Source: Diplonema japonicum
Taxonomy: Eukaryota; Euglenozoa; Diplonemea; Diplonemida; Diplonemidae
NCBI GenBank assembly: GCA_964019335.1
Contig: OZ025743.1
Location: 310,001 to 374,000, forward strand
Direction: 5' to 3'
DNA length: 64,000 nucleotides
Shown in pieces: positions 40,801 through 49,747 of the stretch (position 1 is the first letter of the stretch; each line of letters opens with the position of its first letter). Position numbers and translations under genes: made by a program. Under the pieces are notes generated by a model, which was given only the letters and a program-made list of their open reading frames with translations, ran no database searches and was not told the origin of the DNA.

Positions 40801-41815
40801 CCTTCTCGGCGACGATCCTCTTTGCCTCGTTTTCCTTGGCCGTCTTCTCCAGGTCTCGGCACATCTTGCTGCTTGCCGCAATCTCGCTCTTGAGCCTCTC
40901 CATTTCCATGTCGCCTTCTTCCAGAACGTCCTCCAGCTCCGCGTCCTGCTTGGTGATCACGTTTTGCTTTGACTTCAGAAGGCCCTGCAGGGTAGTGAGT
41001 TCCTTGTCTTTCTGTGCAAGCCGTGTCTTGAATTCCTTCTCCGCATGTGCGAGTGCCGCCTGCACCGACGCGGTAGTGATATCGGTGGTGTTGTAACTGG
41101 CGTCTCCTGTGCGCTTGGATAGCTTAGACTTCAAATCGGAGATTTCTTGGCAGAGGGAAGCTGCCTCGCGAATGTGCGTCTGTTCCATTTTGGTTCTTTC
41201 CGCCATGACCTCTGAGGTGATTCTTGTCTTCCACGCGTCTAGTTCGTGTTCCTTGCTGAGGACGGCGTTGGCCTGGTCTTCCGAGAGGATGTGGGCAAGG
41301 TCGATGAGGGAGAAGAAGTCGGTGTTGAAGCTGCCGTTCGTCTCGTTTTGGTAGAGCTGTTCGCGCAGCGCCACGACCTCCGCCCACAGGGTCTTGCGTA
41401 GGTACGTGATGACTTTTTCCTTGCGCAGGAGCTTGCCGTTAGAGATGTTCAGGGCCTGCACCGTGGTGTTCAGCTCTTCGTGATACCTAAGGACAGCCGT
41501 CTTCAAGCATCCAGCAGCCTGTCGCAAAGTGTAACTAGGGGCGCTGTTGATGTCCACACCCAGTGCGCCTACCAGCTTTTTCTCGTCCACCACTGCATGC
41601 TCTTCTACGCTGCCTAGAACCTCCCTCACATCGTACAGCAGTGTGTGCAGCACCGTGCTGTCGAGCCCCAAAGCCTTCGTTTTCTTCACCGCATTTGCCA
41701 CCAACTGCAGACACCTTTCTTTCCACTCGCCCTGCTGCCTGCGGGGTACCCCGTTCGCCCTCACGCTGCCTATCATCTTGCACACCCATTTCTCGACATC
41801 TCTGTTCGACAGCAT
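37844..41815 (-). CDS. Long coiled-coil protein with degenerate nucleotide-cyclase-like domain
   Basis: 1323 residues. Residues about 90-730 are near-continuous coiled coil. At about 735-885 there is a domain arranged like class III adenylate/guanylate cyclases: VVVVIYNVKHVMAHAVTDML, RLVAVFPTSLYAAHWALLV, IKVTITEGDVGPACKGRSVS, EAIRLAALL. The first metal-binding Asp of FxDI-type cyclases is replaced (IYNV), so catalysis is doubtful. The tail is low complexity, with a CAA/CAG-type glutamine and histidine tract near residue 1225 (DNA about 38125-38170). The ATG at 41815 is immediately preceded by GAGCACAG and a pyrimidine tract, a good SL acceptor. Possibly a structural cytoskeletal protein with a pseudo-cyclase regulatory fold. 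Confidence 0.75.
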   Translation of the reverse strand: MLSNRDVEKWVCKMIGSVRANGVPRRQQGEWKERCLQLVANAVKKTKALGLDSTVLHTLLYDVREVLGSVEEHAVVDEKKLVGALGVDINSAPSYTLRQAAGCLKTAVLRYHEELNTTVQALNISNGKLLRKEKVITYLRKTLWAEVVALREQLYQNETNGSFNTDFFSLIDLAHILSEDQANAVLSKEHELDAWKTRITSEVMAERTKMEQTHIREAASLCQEISDLKSKLSKRTGDASYNTTDITTASVQAALAHAEKEFKTRLAQKDKELTTLQGLLKSKQNVITKQDAELEDVLEEGDMEMERLKSEIAASSKMCRDLEKTAKENEAKRIVAEKGLGAITGKLQAAILERDELQGHIKELNETHAAELDEQKEQYRLLCEELDLLRTKLDEANASIEEMQNQMVDELQARKSLQSEISSLRDELKASVDSAAALKTQLDAAVEQKNELLAEQVNIQKNLQTLEDKVVALNSRLTKTQQSETMLRKNLSEVQRELKVEHTSKSRMEALFKADVEKLQGVIVAKTKDIEEEVAKTQAVRGQLESVEETLRSVKKAYDGFRIEAAAARNKIEKECTAQAEKVSELTQYKQDWEKVIEKNKCEMKTMKVQMTKLESERCAAVKHATELQDTVKAITSEGTLLKIKLQRCEEEIERLQGTMRGLKDRHDSTKRHTAELRKSIEKWQSRRSSRDNSSAMEAFRDAQEKLETQKDDIKAFREYMLRVIKETIVTSIGRNRPSELHAESSSADIVVVVIYNVKHVMAHAVTDMLSLLSEFTGKPAQHDPGRLVAVFPTSLYAAHWALLVTTSYSIKVTITEGDVGPACKGRSVSEAIRLAALLPQNTIACPLEIISKAHLSAYHEDLGMVPVYLVSIKAARLDGGNEDLAVIGTTPHEENAAIVKQSFEKAHRGRTVEVVLMEASPRNLRRFTRVGSASTSSRPGSGCGNRARPSSGNPDTAETRQLEELKALACECSDAFDRSMVQLHLEKIKRITHQAAAAHLTSSSLVAVCSPKLGSGREVQLVPMTWEFATPSKHALTADADIQTEGDRVYSQACLAVREMEFDNSGRIRPATAGGGSGLLAKRRTLAVPAVTTSPYLPVQCSGKNLNAGWKCDVLVAKRDEGFAPSPPSTPSSDNSFVQVREKDAEREVDATLRPREKESDKKMIAPLGRPVSVPRGELAVSGKAANGCNQSCGQINKVVNALASYRPKPAPQKEQQQQQQQQQHQHQQQGSLLALVAKPSLVCQSPQELDHCELIDDCPPALPQTHDYYIDTRPLISYKRPRSAALTPLAIGHGEPVRGVAEQLRKRPDLLKFIETLSQTM

Positions 41816-41872
41816 CTGTGCTCACTCATAGGCAGAGCGGAGAAAGAAAGAAAAAAGGAACTGCAGATGAAC
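41816..41872 (-). promoter_or_regulatory. Probable SL trans-splice acceptor
   Basis: On the coding strand a tract TTCCTTTTTTCTTTCTTTCT is followed by CCGCTCTGCC, then candidate AGs (ATGAG, GCACAG) directly before the ATG of the 1323-residue protein. Confidence 0.6.
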
Positions 41873-41925
41873 TATTTCGGAGGGGCAAATTAAAAAAAGA
41901 AACTCTAACGAAATGACTAACAGTC

Positions 41926-43218
41926 TTACCACTGTGCTGCATGCTCCTGGTTTTCTATGAAGGTGTCGAGGAGGGGATCCCACCCGGGAAGTCTGTCGAA
42001 TGTTATCGGGGCGGTGGCAACGGGCGCCGACTGGCTTGTGTTGGGCACTCGTTCGATCAACTGGAAGACAAGTCCCAAGACTTCGGGCTCGGACAGGTGA
42101 TGGAGGGAGATACCGCCGTCGAGGGCGGCACTGTCGAGGATCTTCCGGGCCACACCTTGCGTGGTCGCGTGGGTCAGCAAGGTCACCAACGTCATCTTAA
42201 ACACGGCTTTCTTTGCTGGGACAAGAAGTTCTGAAGCGTAGAAAATCTCCTGCGCGCTGAACGGCGGGGGACGTTCCTTAGGTTCGATCATAACCAACAT
42301 GTCGGGTTGGTTGCTCCTACGGTCCACCCCTACATAGCCGGTTGTGGGGATGTTGGTACTCGCTTCCACCTCGAAGTATGCAGCACGCTGGACAGAAACC
42401 GCCGAGAAGTTTGTGCTCAAAGGGGTAGCCTCGAGGCAACGTGCAAACTCGCTATTTGCGACGAAGGCCACAGGGACTCTCCCGAAGGCGAAGACGCCTG
42501 TGCGGTCCGCCACCTGGTTGCAAATTTGGTACCAAAAGAGAGGAATGAATGAAGGGGGAAGGGCAACTATAAGAATCACAGAAGGATCTTCCGTCCACGA
42601 GTACCTCGTGACACCTGCCTCCTCCAGCAGAGCCTCAAAGTCCATCGTGAGGGCGTCCTCATGACGGTAGCTGAACCGCCCGTTTGATTTCTTCTTGAAC
42701 CGTTCGTAGTGCTCTGTCCACGTGGTGTCGATGTCAATGCCTACGACGTGTTTCGCTCCTCGCTCCAGCGCACAGCTGGCCAGCAACCCCGCACCGTTAC
42801 CCACGATCACCACTGTTTTTTCTTTAAGACTCCCGAACCGGGCTACCAGGTTCCGCGCCTTGGTCATGTCCACCAGGTATCTCGACGGCAGCTCTTGCTC
42901 CTGATGCACGCCAAACAACCTCAAAATAGAGCCCCTGTCGGTCAGCAATCCTTCTGCAGAGGCGTCCACGCTGCCCCTTTGCACGGGCTGCACTACACCA
43001 TCTTGTGACGTCATCTTCTTTCCATATTGGGTCTGCTGTCTCCGTCTTTTGATCGGCCTGTGTTGTGTGGTAAAAAAAAGGGGGGGGGGGTTGTTTTTGG
43101 CATACCCTTCGCGCCTGAACTGATCCCCGAGAAGCGTTTGCTTCCACTTGTAATCGGGCCCTCCTTTTCCGATGGCGGTTCGAAGCTGCCTGCAGACCGC
43201 TCTTGCTGATGTGTACAT
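41926..43218 (-). CDS. KsgA/TFB1M-like rRNA adenine dimethyltransferase, probably mitochondrial
   Basis: The N-terminus (MYTSARAVCRQLRTAIGKGG) is basic and fits a mitochondrial presequence. The S-adenosylmethionine fold follows: motif I region TVVIVGNGAGLLASCALERG, acidic end VVGIDID, RHEDALTMDF (motif III-type Asp), then VALPPSFIPLFW where the NLPY-type motif IV lies, with a C-terminal helical domain. A 48-bp stretch at 43058-43105 (GTATGCC, C/T-run, CAACACAG) has splice signals and a length divisible by three. Removing it joins RREG to PIKRRR and gives 414 residues; the unspliced frame is also open (430). The family dimethylates adenines near the 3' end of small-subunit rRNA; loss of the strict N-L-P-Y leaves activity uncertain. 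Confidence 0.65.
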   Translation of the reverse strand: MYTSARAVCRQLRTAIGKGGPDYKWKQTLLGDQFRREGYAKNNPPPLFFTTQHRPIKRRRQQTQYGKKMTSQDGVVQPVQRGSVDASAEGLLTDRGSILRLFGVHQEQELPSRYLVDMTKARNLVARFGSLKEKTVVIVGNGAGLLASCALERGAKHVVGIDIDTTWTEHYERFKKKSNGRFSYRHEDALTMDFEALLEEAGVTRYSWTEDPSVILIVALPPSFIPLFWYQICNQVADRTGVFAFGRVPVAFVANSEFARCLEATPLSTNFSAVSVQRAAYFEVEASTNIPTTGYVGVDRRSNQPDMLVMIEPKERPPPFSAQEIFYASELLVPAKKAVFKMTLVTLLTHATTQGVARKILDSAALDGGISLHHLSEPEVLGLVFQLIERVPNTSQSAPVATAPITFDRLPGWDPLLDTFIENQEHAAQW

Positions 43219-43313
43219 AGCTGCTTCCTAACGGGTGTTGGGTGAAGGAAGTAAAAGGGAAGAAAACAAAAAAAAAAAACAAAAAATAAATAAAAAGAAT
43301 AAAAAAACGAATG

Positions 43314-43763
43314 CTACAACAAGGTTCTTAATAAAACATCATATTCGGTCCGTCGGTGGGCATTGGCCTGCATTGCTTGTGTGTACAAATCGTGGTGGAG
43401 GGCGTGCGGAGGACGTGGGTCTGGGCTCGCAAGTCTGGCTTGCAGCAAGGAGGCTCGTGAGGCAGCAGTTGCCACCGTCTCCTCGTGGCCAACACGGACT
43501 CGATTAAGTTCTGAAGCAACTTGCAGAGACGTGCCTATCTGCTGCCTTTGAGCAGCCGCGCTACCCCGCAGTTCTACCAGTCTCCGTTCCAGCACACTCA
43601 GCTCGTCCCCAAAAGGCCTCCACGGTTCCCATCCGTGTCCCGTGCCCACCATCTCCATCCCAGCCCTGCTAATGCTGCTATTTCTACTGCTCTCGCTCAT
43701 CAACAGGTTCACATTACACGTTACCTCCGAAGCCCCTCTCTGCACTGCCGTGCCCTGAGCCAT
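43314..43763 (-). CDS. Small hypothetical protein
   Basis: 149 residues, MAQGTAVQRG to LLRTLL. The central region (LSVLERRLVELRGSAAAQRQ and on) is amphipathic helix, probably a short coiled coil. No family recognised. Tight spacing with neighbours (96 bp downstream, 250 bp upstream) fits a polycistronic unit; a pyrimidine tract and CCACAG precede the start. Confidence 0.65.
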   Translation of the reverse strand: MAQGTAVQRGASEVTCNVNLLMSESSRNSSISRAGMEMVGTGHGWEPWRPFGDELSVLERRLVELRGSAAAQRQQIGTSLQVASELNRVRVGHEETVATAASRASLLQARLASPDPRPPHALHHDLYTQAMQANAHRRTEYDVLLRTLL

Positions 43764-43822
43764 CTCCCCCCTCTGTGGATTTCTTTACACGCAAAAAAGA
43801 AGGAAGGAAAAGAAAGAGGGAA
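43764..43822 (-). promoter_or_regulatory. Probable SL trans-splice acceptor
   Basis: On the coding strand CTTTCTTTTCCTTCCTTCTT is followed by TTTTGCGTG and AATCCACAG, 9-10 bases before the ATG at 43763. Confidence 0.6.
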
Positions 43823-44012
43823 GATGGATTGTTGTCGAAGGGTGGAAACCCCCCTTGACACCCCCTTCCGAGCCGGATCAGAATCAGCCGGATTAGGGTT
43901 TTCTTAAAAACTTTAAAAAGAGGAAAAGAAACAAACAAACAAAAAAAAAAAAGAGAAAAAGTGCTGTGACCAGCATTGATTCAGCCCCCTCCCGGAAAAG
44001 ATGAAGTTGCCT

Positions 44013-46823
44013 TCAGTGTTGCACCCCTTTGAGCGTGTAGAAACCGCTGCCTGCTTTTCTTGCAAAGTGCTCTCTGATGTGCTTCATCATGTTGTCCTTT
44101 GTAGCGTCGGCAGGCAAGTACACAGCGGTACTGAGAGTCGTGCGGATGTTGTTATAAGCTGTGTAGAGATGCTTCAGGTGCTGCGGGGAGGAGGGGGGTG
44201 TCAGGGAGCATGAAGCTTGCAACCCTGCGGGAGTGGAGAGAGACAAGAGCTTGTCCGTGATATCAACAAGCGTGTGGTCAGCTGACGGGGGGAACTTCCC
44301 AGACTTCAGAAGGGTTGTCATCACGTGTTTGATGGGCTTTTCCTCCCCGGCAAAGCTCCTCTCGTATTCAACCCTCCGTCTGGTGGCAATGAAGTTCTTC
44401 TCTGTTAACTGCACCACGAGCTCTTTTCTACGTTCCTTGCTTACCATCTTCGGTGGGTTGTAAACAGGCACCTCGTACTTCACCCGTCTGTCTACAATCT
44501 TTTCCACAAGTTCTTTCTGCTGTGCTGGTGCTGTCGAAGGTCGCAACGCTGCCAGTGCCTCGGCTTGCTTCAGAAGATCGTTCGCGCTCTGCAGCACATC
44601 TTCTGTGAATTTCTCCTCCCCGAGTTCTTTCATCTTTCCGCATTTCACAGGCGGCTTAAGAGTCACCAGGTCCTTCTTCTTCCTTTTTTTGCGCCGCAGC
44701 AGCCCTGGGAGCTCCAAAGGCCCACACAGCATGCACCCACCCATGCCACTTATGTCCTTCGTTTCGCTGGTCCCCTCTCTCACCATCGGCAGCTGTTTTG
44801 GTTCGGGTCGAATCACCGCAGTGTCCTCGGGGTTGCTAGGGAGCAAGGGCACCACCGAGTCCGATAGGATGCACATGTTCATCGGGACTGGCGAAGCCCT
44901 CACTACGAGGGTCCCACTCTTCTCGCATGGCGTGCTGGTCGTGTGCTGCACGGTGAACAACTTGCATTCCTCTTCTTGGTACTGGGTCCCCACGTTGTTC
45001 ACTTCAACAAAGGTGTCTTTCTGTAACTCGCTACTTAATTGTGAGCGCTTCCCATGGTCCTCTTGTGGCTGTTTTTGCGGGTCTTCTATGCAAGGGGCGG
45101 AATGTCGCATTTCAGGGATGGCCACGAAAACAGATGCCTCTTGTAGCACCGTGCTGTTTGTCCCTTCTTGTGGTTCCTCGTCCCCTGACAACTCTAAGTC
45201 TTCACTCGGCTTTGCTGTGTCGAGAAGAGTCTGGGACGGGAGCACCTTACTTCCCTGAAGGCAGTTAAGAATATCGCCCGCGTACTCCATGAGCCCTACC
45301 GGTGAAAGGCTTCGGGTCCTGAGTGACCTGTTCGGGGGTGTGGGGGGCCTTGTGTTACTTCTCGCTGAGCTCTTCCTCCTTCCGTCCCTGTCCTTATCCA
45401 TATCCTCAATATGTGTTTGCTCTGCTCTCTTCTGTTCATCGTCCTTGTCCTTGTCCTTGTCCTTGTCCTTGTCCTTGTCCTTGTCCTTGTCTTCGTCGAT
45501 GTCCTTCTTATTCACGAGTTGCAAATAACTAGCTTCTAATGCTTGCGCCTCGCTTCGTATCTTCCCGACACCAGCTTTGTACTGCTCCACTTCGTCTTGT
45601 GTCACAGGTGAGGTCGGCTGTCCCATCGTACCTTTTCGTTGGTTGATTGCAGCCAGTTTGTTAGCGTGCCGTACCATGTCCTCCAAAGCACGCGTGGACT
45701 GTGCCGCTAAAGCACCGCTCCTATCGCCTGCCTCGCGCGCTTTGTGGTACATGCCTTCCATGTCTCGACGCTTCTTCTCCACGTGGCCTGCGCACAATTC
45801 TGCCTTCTTCAAAGCCCTCGACAACACCTCCACCTGCTTCACAAGGTGTTGGTTGGCTGCACGCAACTTGTAGAGGCTCTGCTTCTGCTTTTCATATTTC
45901 AGCTTGTAACTAATATTGGCCGCCACAGGTGACGAGCTGGTCGGAGCTGCTTGCGGTGCTATCTCAGACAATGGGTGTGCCGACGCTGAGCGCGCTCTTT
46001 TAACTGCCGCCGCTAGCATTACCCGTGGGCTCACTTGGCTTGCGTTGCGTTGCTTCCTCGGTGATGGGACGTGCAGGGCTACTCTGGGAGACTCGACGCG
46101 GGTCTTGCTGAACCTTTTAGTTTTGTTGCGTGTCGATGCTGGGCTATCGTTGCTGCCGTCCTTCGTGCTGACGCTCTTCTTCCGCTTTGTAGGATGCATG
46201 GTGCAAGAGTCAGACAGCTGGTTGTTGGAACTACTCAATCCCCGCAATGCATCAGCCGACACACCCGCGATGTCCTTCATGTTCATCAGCTTCGCGAACC
46301 ACTCGTTTTGCTCGAAGACAAGCAAGGCAGACTCATGCTTTAACTCGCTGAAGCATTTCATTTTGAGGCTCCTGACCGTCTTCAGGAGCAACCACAGCTG
46401 CGAACAAAGCCACTGGTGTTTCTTGGAAAGAAACTGATAGGCCTCGCTGTCCTCCTGCGCTGCGAGGAGGGCGCGGTTCTGCTGGCCCAAGGTTTCACAG
46501 GTTTGCCAAAGCGTTTTGTTTTCTGCAGTGACGCTGGCCACGACCTCTTGCAGCTTCTTGGTGGTTTCCTGCACTTCCAACTTCGACTGCTCATAGACAT
46601 TGGTAAGGAATGTCTTCTCCTGGCTTTCCTGCGCAACTGCGAGTATGTTGTACTGTGCGGTGACCTCCCTGACCTCGTCCTCTGTCTTCCGGCACTTCTC
46701 CTTCAAAGACGTGATCATCTCCCTGTACCGCTGCGCCACCATGTGCTCTCTGCGCAGCACGATATTCAGATACTCCGTCTTCCTCCGTATCTCTCCATCG
46801 CCCCCCTCAACTACCTCCGCCAT
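44013..46823 (-). CDS. Large coiled-coil protein with Lys-Asp repeat
   Basis: 936 residues from MAEVVEGGDG. An upstream in-frame ATG at 46907 adds 28 residues that look like a signal peptide (MGYVMYILLLCIVSATQ), but TCACAG at about 46838 is a plausible SL acceptor just before the later start. Coiled coil at about 15-175 and in parts of 310-430. A (GTCCTT)n tract at about 45443-45495 encodes an alternating KD run near residue 450. A C-terminal helical module includes TEKNFIATRRRVEYERSFAG. No enzyme motif. Probably cytoskeletal; family not recognised. Confidence 0.75.
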   Translation of the reverse strand: MAEVVEGGDGEIRRKTEYLNIVLRREHMVAQRYREMITSLKEKCRKTEDEVREVTAQYNILAVAQESQEKTFLTNVYEQSKLEVQETTKKLQEVVASVTAENKTLWQTCETLGQQNRALLAAQEDSEAYQFLSKKHQWLCSQLWLLLKTVRSLKMKCFSELKHESALLVFEQNEWFAKLMNMKDIAGVSADALRGLSSSNNQLSDSCTMHPTKRKKSVSTKDGSNDSPASTRNKTKRFSKTRVESPRVALHVPSPRKQRNASQVSPRVMLAAAVKRARSASAHPLSEIAPQAAPTSSSPVAANISYKLKYEKQKQSLYKLRAANQHLVKQVEVLSRALKKAELCAGHVEKKRRDMEGMYHKAREAGDRSGALAAQSTRALEDMVRHANKLAAINQRKGTMGQPTSPVTQDEVEQYKAGVGKIRSEAQALEASYLQLVNKKDIDEDKDKDKDKDKDKDKDKDDEQKRAEQTHIEDMDKDRDGRRKSSARSNTRPPTPPNRSLRTRSLSPVGLMEYAGDILNCLQGSKVLPSQTLLDTAKPSEDLELSGDEEPQEGTNSTVLQEASVFVAIPEMRHSAPCIEDPQKQPQEDHGKRSQLSSELQKDTFVEVNNVGTQYQEEECKLFTVQHTTSTPCEKSGTLVVRASPVPMNMCILSDSVVPLLPSNPEDTAVIRPEPKQLPMVREGTSETKDISGMGGCMLCGPLELPGLLRRKKRKKKDLVTLKPPVKCGKMKELGEEKFTEDVLQSANDLLKQAEALAALRPSTAPAQQKELVEKIVDRRVKYEVPVYNPPKMVSKERRKELVVQLTEKNFIATRRRVEYERSFAGEEKPIKHVMTTLLKSGKFPPSADHTLVDITDKLLSLSTPAGLQASCSLTPPSSPQHLKHLYTAYNNIRTTLSTAVYLPADATKDNMMKHIREHFARKAGSGFYTLKGVQH
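45443..45495. repeat. GTCCTT hexanucleotide repeat inside a gene
   Basis: About 9 units; on the coding strand AAGGAC, giving alternating Lys-Asp in the 936-residue coiled-coil protein. Confidence 0.9.
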
Positions 46824-46963
46824 GGTGCCGTGCCCTGTGACATGATGAGGGGCCAGTTGTGTGGCGCTTACAATACATAATAAAAGAATGTACATTACAT
46901 ATCCCATTTAGGGGGGGAAAGAAATCGATGGAAAAAGAGAGTTTGTCTTAAGGCCGACCACAA

Positions 46964-47497
46964 TCAGTTATGTCTGTGATCAAGGAGGTAATATTTTGAA
47001 CAGAGAGCAGTCAGCTCTGCATTGGCGCTGGAAAGCCTGTGGATCTCGGTTTGCTGCTGCTCGGTTGTGTCGGTGAGTGTGTTGACTTGGCTCCTCAAAG
47101 CATCTATGGTCTGCAGGAGGGTGTGCATCTCTGATTGCAAGGCTTGATTGCTGTTGTGTTGTGTGCTTGGTGCCCGCACTGCTGAGGTGGAGCGCCTTGA
47201 AAACGACTGTGCTGGTGGTTCATCGTCAAAGGAGATACCCACACTGGCGACGGTACCCAGCAAGGAAGGGCTCTTGCTCCTTCGCCAATTGTCTACCGGA
47301 TTGGGGTTCAACCGTTTCGTGATGGATGCACTTGTCGGCGCTGCGTATCCAGGTACCACGACGACCTCCTCGCACTCCCTTACTTCAGAGTACGCCCTTA
47401 GTTCAGGCGACAGACTGCGCCTCTCGGACGGCCACTTCGACTCTAGTGCCTCTTGCCTCCTCAAAGCAGCCTCTACCATATCCTCTCTGGCCTCCAT
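46964..47497 (-). CDS. Hypothetical protein with C-terminal coiled coil
   Basis: 177 residues from MEAREDMVEAALRRQEALES. This start lies seven bases after CACCACAG with a pyrimidine tract upstream. The middle is Ser/Arg-rich and probably disordered (SITKRLNPNPVDNWRRSKSP). Residues about 115-170 form a coiled coil (LLQTIDALRSQVNTLTDTTE). Family not recognised. Confidence 0.65.
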   Translation of the reverse strand: MEAREDMVEAALRRQEALESKWPSERRSLSPELRAYSEVRECEEVVVVPGYAAPTSASITKRLNPNPVDNWRRSKSPSLLGTVASVGISFDDEPPAQSFSRRSTSAVRAPSTQHNSNQALQSEMHTLLQTIDALRSQVNTLTDTTEQQQTEIHRLSSANAELTALCSKYYLLDHRHN

Positions 47498-47552
47498 GTC
47501 CTGTGGTGCGTGTCTGTTGCGTGAACAAAAAAGAAGAGACACAGAAGAAAAA
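47498..47552 (-). promoter_or_regulatory. Probable SL trans-splice acceptor
   Basis: On the coding strand TTTTTTCTTCTGTGTCTCTT and a further T/C run are followed by CAACAG and CACCACAG just before the ATG at 47497. Confidence 0.6.
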
Positions 47553-47627
47553 ACAAGGAGCTGGCCACCCTGCTGGAAAGCAGGGTGAATAAAAAAAAAG
47601 GGGGGTGTTGCTCTCAGCTCCCCCTGC

Positions 47628-49256
47628 TCAGGGAACACTGTCCGACTTGCTTCCGTCACTGTCTGGCGCCGTCGACATGGTCCCTTCACGCCTCTTGGTT
47701 TGCTTTGCTTGCTCTTTCAGCAGCAGGATGATCGTATTAAGTTGTGTTTCGAGTGTTGTCATCCTTGTGCCCATAGAGGGCTCGTCAGAGTCCACGAAGT
47801 GCACCTGTTCGAGACACCTGTCTGTGGTAAGTTCTTTGTTATCAGGAGAAAAAAACTCTTTCTTCAGAGGGTGTTCTTGCTGATGAAAGGGGTGGGTTAC
47901 AGAAGACAACCGGCTCTTCTTCCTGCTTCTGGGTGAAACTGAGCAAGAATAACGGGTCCTCCTCCTACGAGGTGAAAGCGACGGCCGCGACGCCTTTGAG
48001 CTCTTGCGGGATTCAGTTTCGTATTCCGTGTCTTCGCTTTCTGAACTGTGAATACGCATCCTTCTTGAAAAGGATTGCTTCCTTTTCTTTCTAGCCTTTC
48101 TTGTCTCGAGGTCCACAACAGTTGCCTGGAGTGCGTTGGAAAGCAGGGTGATCGGGAAGGCAACTAACACGAACCCGCAAAGCATAGCAAGTGAGGCGAC
48201 ACCCTTCCCAGCGGGTGTCCGAGGGTACGCATCGCCGTAGCCCACGGTGGTGAGTGTGACCCACGCCCACCACATGCTGTCTGGTATGGACTGGAAGGAC
48301 AGGCGCTTCCCCGCGTCGTCGTACTGCGAGTCGTTGTCGCGGACCCACATGTTCTCATCTTCAACAAAAGACGCTTCATGCCTCTCAAATGTGAACATCA
48401 AGGATGCAAATACAGTCACGGCAACCAAGTTGATGACCAGCGTTGAAAGGAGCAAGGCGTCTCCAGCGCGCTGCATCGTGAGCAACAGCAGCTGCACGCC
48501 TTGAAACCTCGCCCCGAGCTTTACTACGCGCATCAAACGCAGGAGACGGAGCACCCTGAGGACCACTAGCACCTGCACCTTGCTGCTGCTGGCACCTGCG
48601 AGAGACACGTAAAACGGAAGAACTGCAAGAATGTCAATCCATGTGAGGGTCGATTTCATGAACTGGATGCGGTCCGGTGTTGAGTACACACGCAGCATGA
48701 ACTCTAACGTGAAGATGGCGATACATGTGCACTCCACAACGAAGAGGTCGTTATTGTCCCGCTCCTGGAATTCTGGCAGCGATTCGATCATCATGTTGAC
48801 CACAGAGATCATGATGGCCACTTGCACCAGCGTCGACACAGCTGTGCGCATTGTGCCCAGCCACGGTACCTTCGTGTAGTTGATGCCGCCTTCGTCAAGG
48901 ACGGCCCACACCCACTCTCTGGCGTCCTCTGGTTCTTCTTTCACATTATCATCTGCGATGAACTTATCAATGTCGGAAGGATCCGACTCCATCAAGAGAT
49001 ATGCTTCCAGCTCCTTCAGAGTGATCTCCCCATCTCCGTTGATGTCGATGTCACAGAATAGCTCTCCTGCAAGGTTCTTGATTTCTGTTTTGTCGCAGTC
49101 AGGCCACATCACTTCCCACAGCCCGGTAATTTCCTTCCTGTTCAGCCCCGAGCTCCCGTCTACATCTATACGGGTGAAGGTTTCGCGCAGTGTGTTCCAT
49201 TGTTCCGGACCCAGCTCTAGCATAGACTTTTGCTGGGGGGCAGATGCTTGTTGCAT
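47628..49256 (-). CDS. EF-hand voltage-gated potassium channel
   Basis: 542 residues from MQQASAPQQK. Two EF-hand loops near the N-terminus: D31-E42 (DVDGSSGLNRKE) and D71-E82 (DINGDGEITLKE), both with acceptable Ca2+ ligands. Six membrane segments follow (about 140-395), including S4 VLRVLRLLRLMRVVKL with regularly spaced Arg. The pore filter TTVGYGD lies in WVTLTTVGYGDAYPRT. The C-terminal tail is basic and Ser-rich with a short coiled coil at the end. Expected: a plasma or flagellar membrane K+ channel, voltage-gated and perhaps calcium-modulated. N-terminal rather than C-terminal EF-hands are a distinctive arrangement. TTTACACAG upstream suits SL addition. Confidence 0.9.
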   Translation of the reverse strand: MQQASAPQQKSMLELGPEQWNTLRETFTRIDVDGSSGLNRKEITGLWEVMWPDCDKTEIKNLAGELFCDIDINGDGEITLKELEAYLLMESDPSDIDKFIADDNVKEEPEDAREWVWAVLDEGGINYTKVPWLGTMRTAVSTLVQVAIMISVVNMMIESLPEFQERDNNDLFVVECTCIAIFTLEFMLRVYSTPDRIQFMKSTLTWIDILAVLPFYVSLAGASSSKVQVLVVLRVLRLLRLMRVVKLGARFQGVQLLLLTMQRAGDALLLSTLVINLVAVTVFASLMFTFERHEASFVEDENMWVRDNDSQYDDAGKRLSFQSIPDSMWWAWVTLTTVGYGDAYPRTPAGKGVASLAMLCGFVLVAFPITLLSNALQATVVDLETRKARKKRKQSFSRRMRIHSSESEDTEYETESRKSSKASRPSLSPRRRRTRYSCSVSPRSRKKSRLSSVTHPFHQQEHPLKKEFFSPDNKELTTDRCLEQVHFVDSDEPSMGTRMTTLETQLNTIILLLKEQAKQTKRREGTMSTAPDSDGSKSDSVP

Positions 49257-49353
49257 TTGTATATAGTCTTGTTCCTCCCGCCCCCCCTCCCTGTGTAAAG
49301 TGTATTGTATTGGCGTTAAAGGTATCGACTGGCAACAATGTACAATTCTTAAT

Positions 49354-49620
49354 CTAAAGCTGTTCCTCAAGTAGAGCGTCTAATGCCCTACTCCGCGATC
49401 CTTCTCGCTCCGTCCCCTGCACTAAGGTTTGTACCACCTCAAAGGCCTCGAGCGCCCGGTCAATGTCACCCAGTGCGGCTGTGTATTTTTTTCTCAGCAG
49501 CTCTTGTTGGTGCTGGTTCCTCTTCGCCATGGTGTTGATGTTGTGGATCACCTCGTCGCGTTCCCTTTTCACCGGCATCAGCGAGATCTTTGCCGTGCTG
49601 TATTTCTGCCGTGTTTCCAT
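49354..49620 (-). CDS. Small coiled-coil protein
   Basis: 88 residues, METRQKYSTAKISLMPVKRE to LDALLEEQL. Helical, charged, one coiled coil over most of its length; family not recognised. The start lies 6 bases after a strong pyrimidine tract and CCCGCAG, with only 127 bp to the next gene upstream. Confidence 0.7.
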   Translation of the reverse strand: METRQKYSTAKISLMPVKRERDEVIHNINTMAKRNQHQQELLRKKYTAALGDIDRALEAFEVVQTLVQGTEREGSRSRALDALLEEQL

Positions 49621-49626
49621 CTCACC

Positions 49627-49672
49627 CTGCGGGCATTTTGAGAAGGAAAGAGAGAAAAAGAAATAAAAGAAA
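49627..49672 (-). promoter_or_regulatory. Probable SL trans-splice acceptor (clear example)
   Basis: On the coding strand TTTCTTTTTCTCTCTTTCCT is followed by TCTCAAAATGCCCGCAG; the first AG after the tract lies a few bases before ATG 49620. Confidence 0.7.
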
Positions 49673-49747
49673 TGGGGGGGGGGGGAGGGGAAATAATACA
49701 GAAACGAACTACACAAAAATATACAGAGATCAAATACAATCTAAACA

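Noticed and set aside
46824-46907. Signal-peptide-like N-terminal extension of the 936-residue coiled-coil protein
   Set aside because: A plausible SL acceptor (TCACAG) lies between the two ATGs, and the protein otherwise looks cytosolic; kept as an alternative start only.
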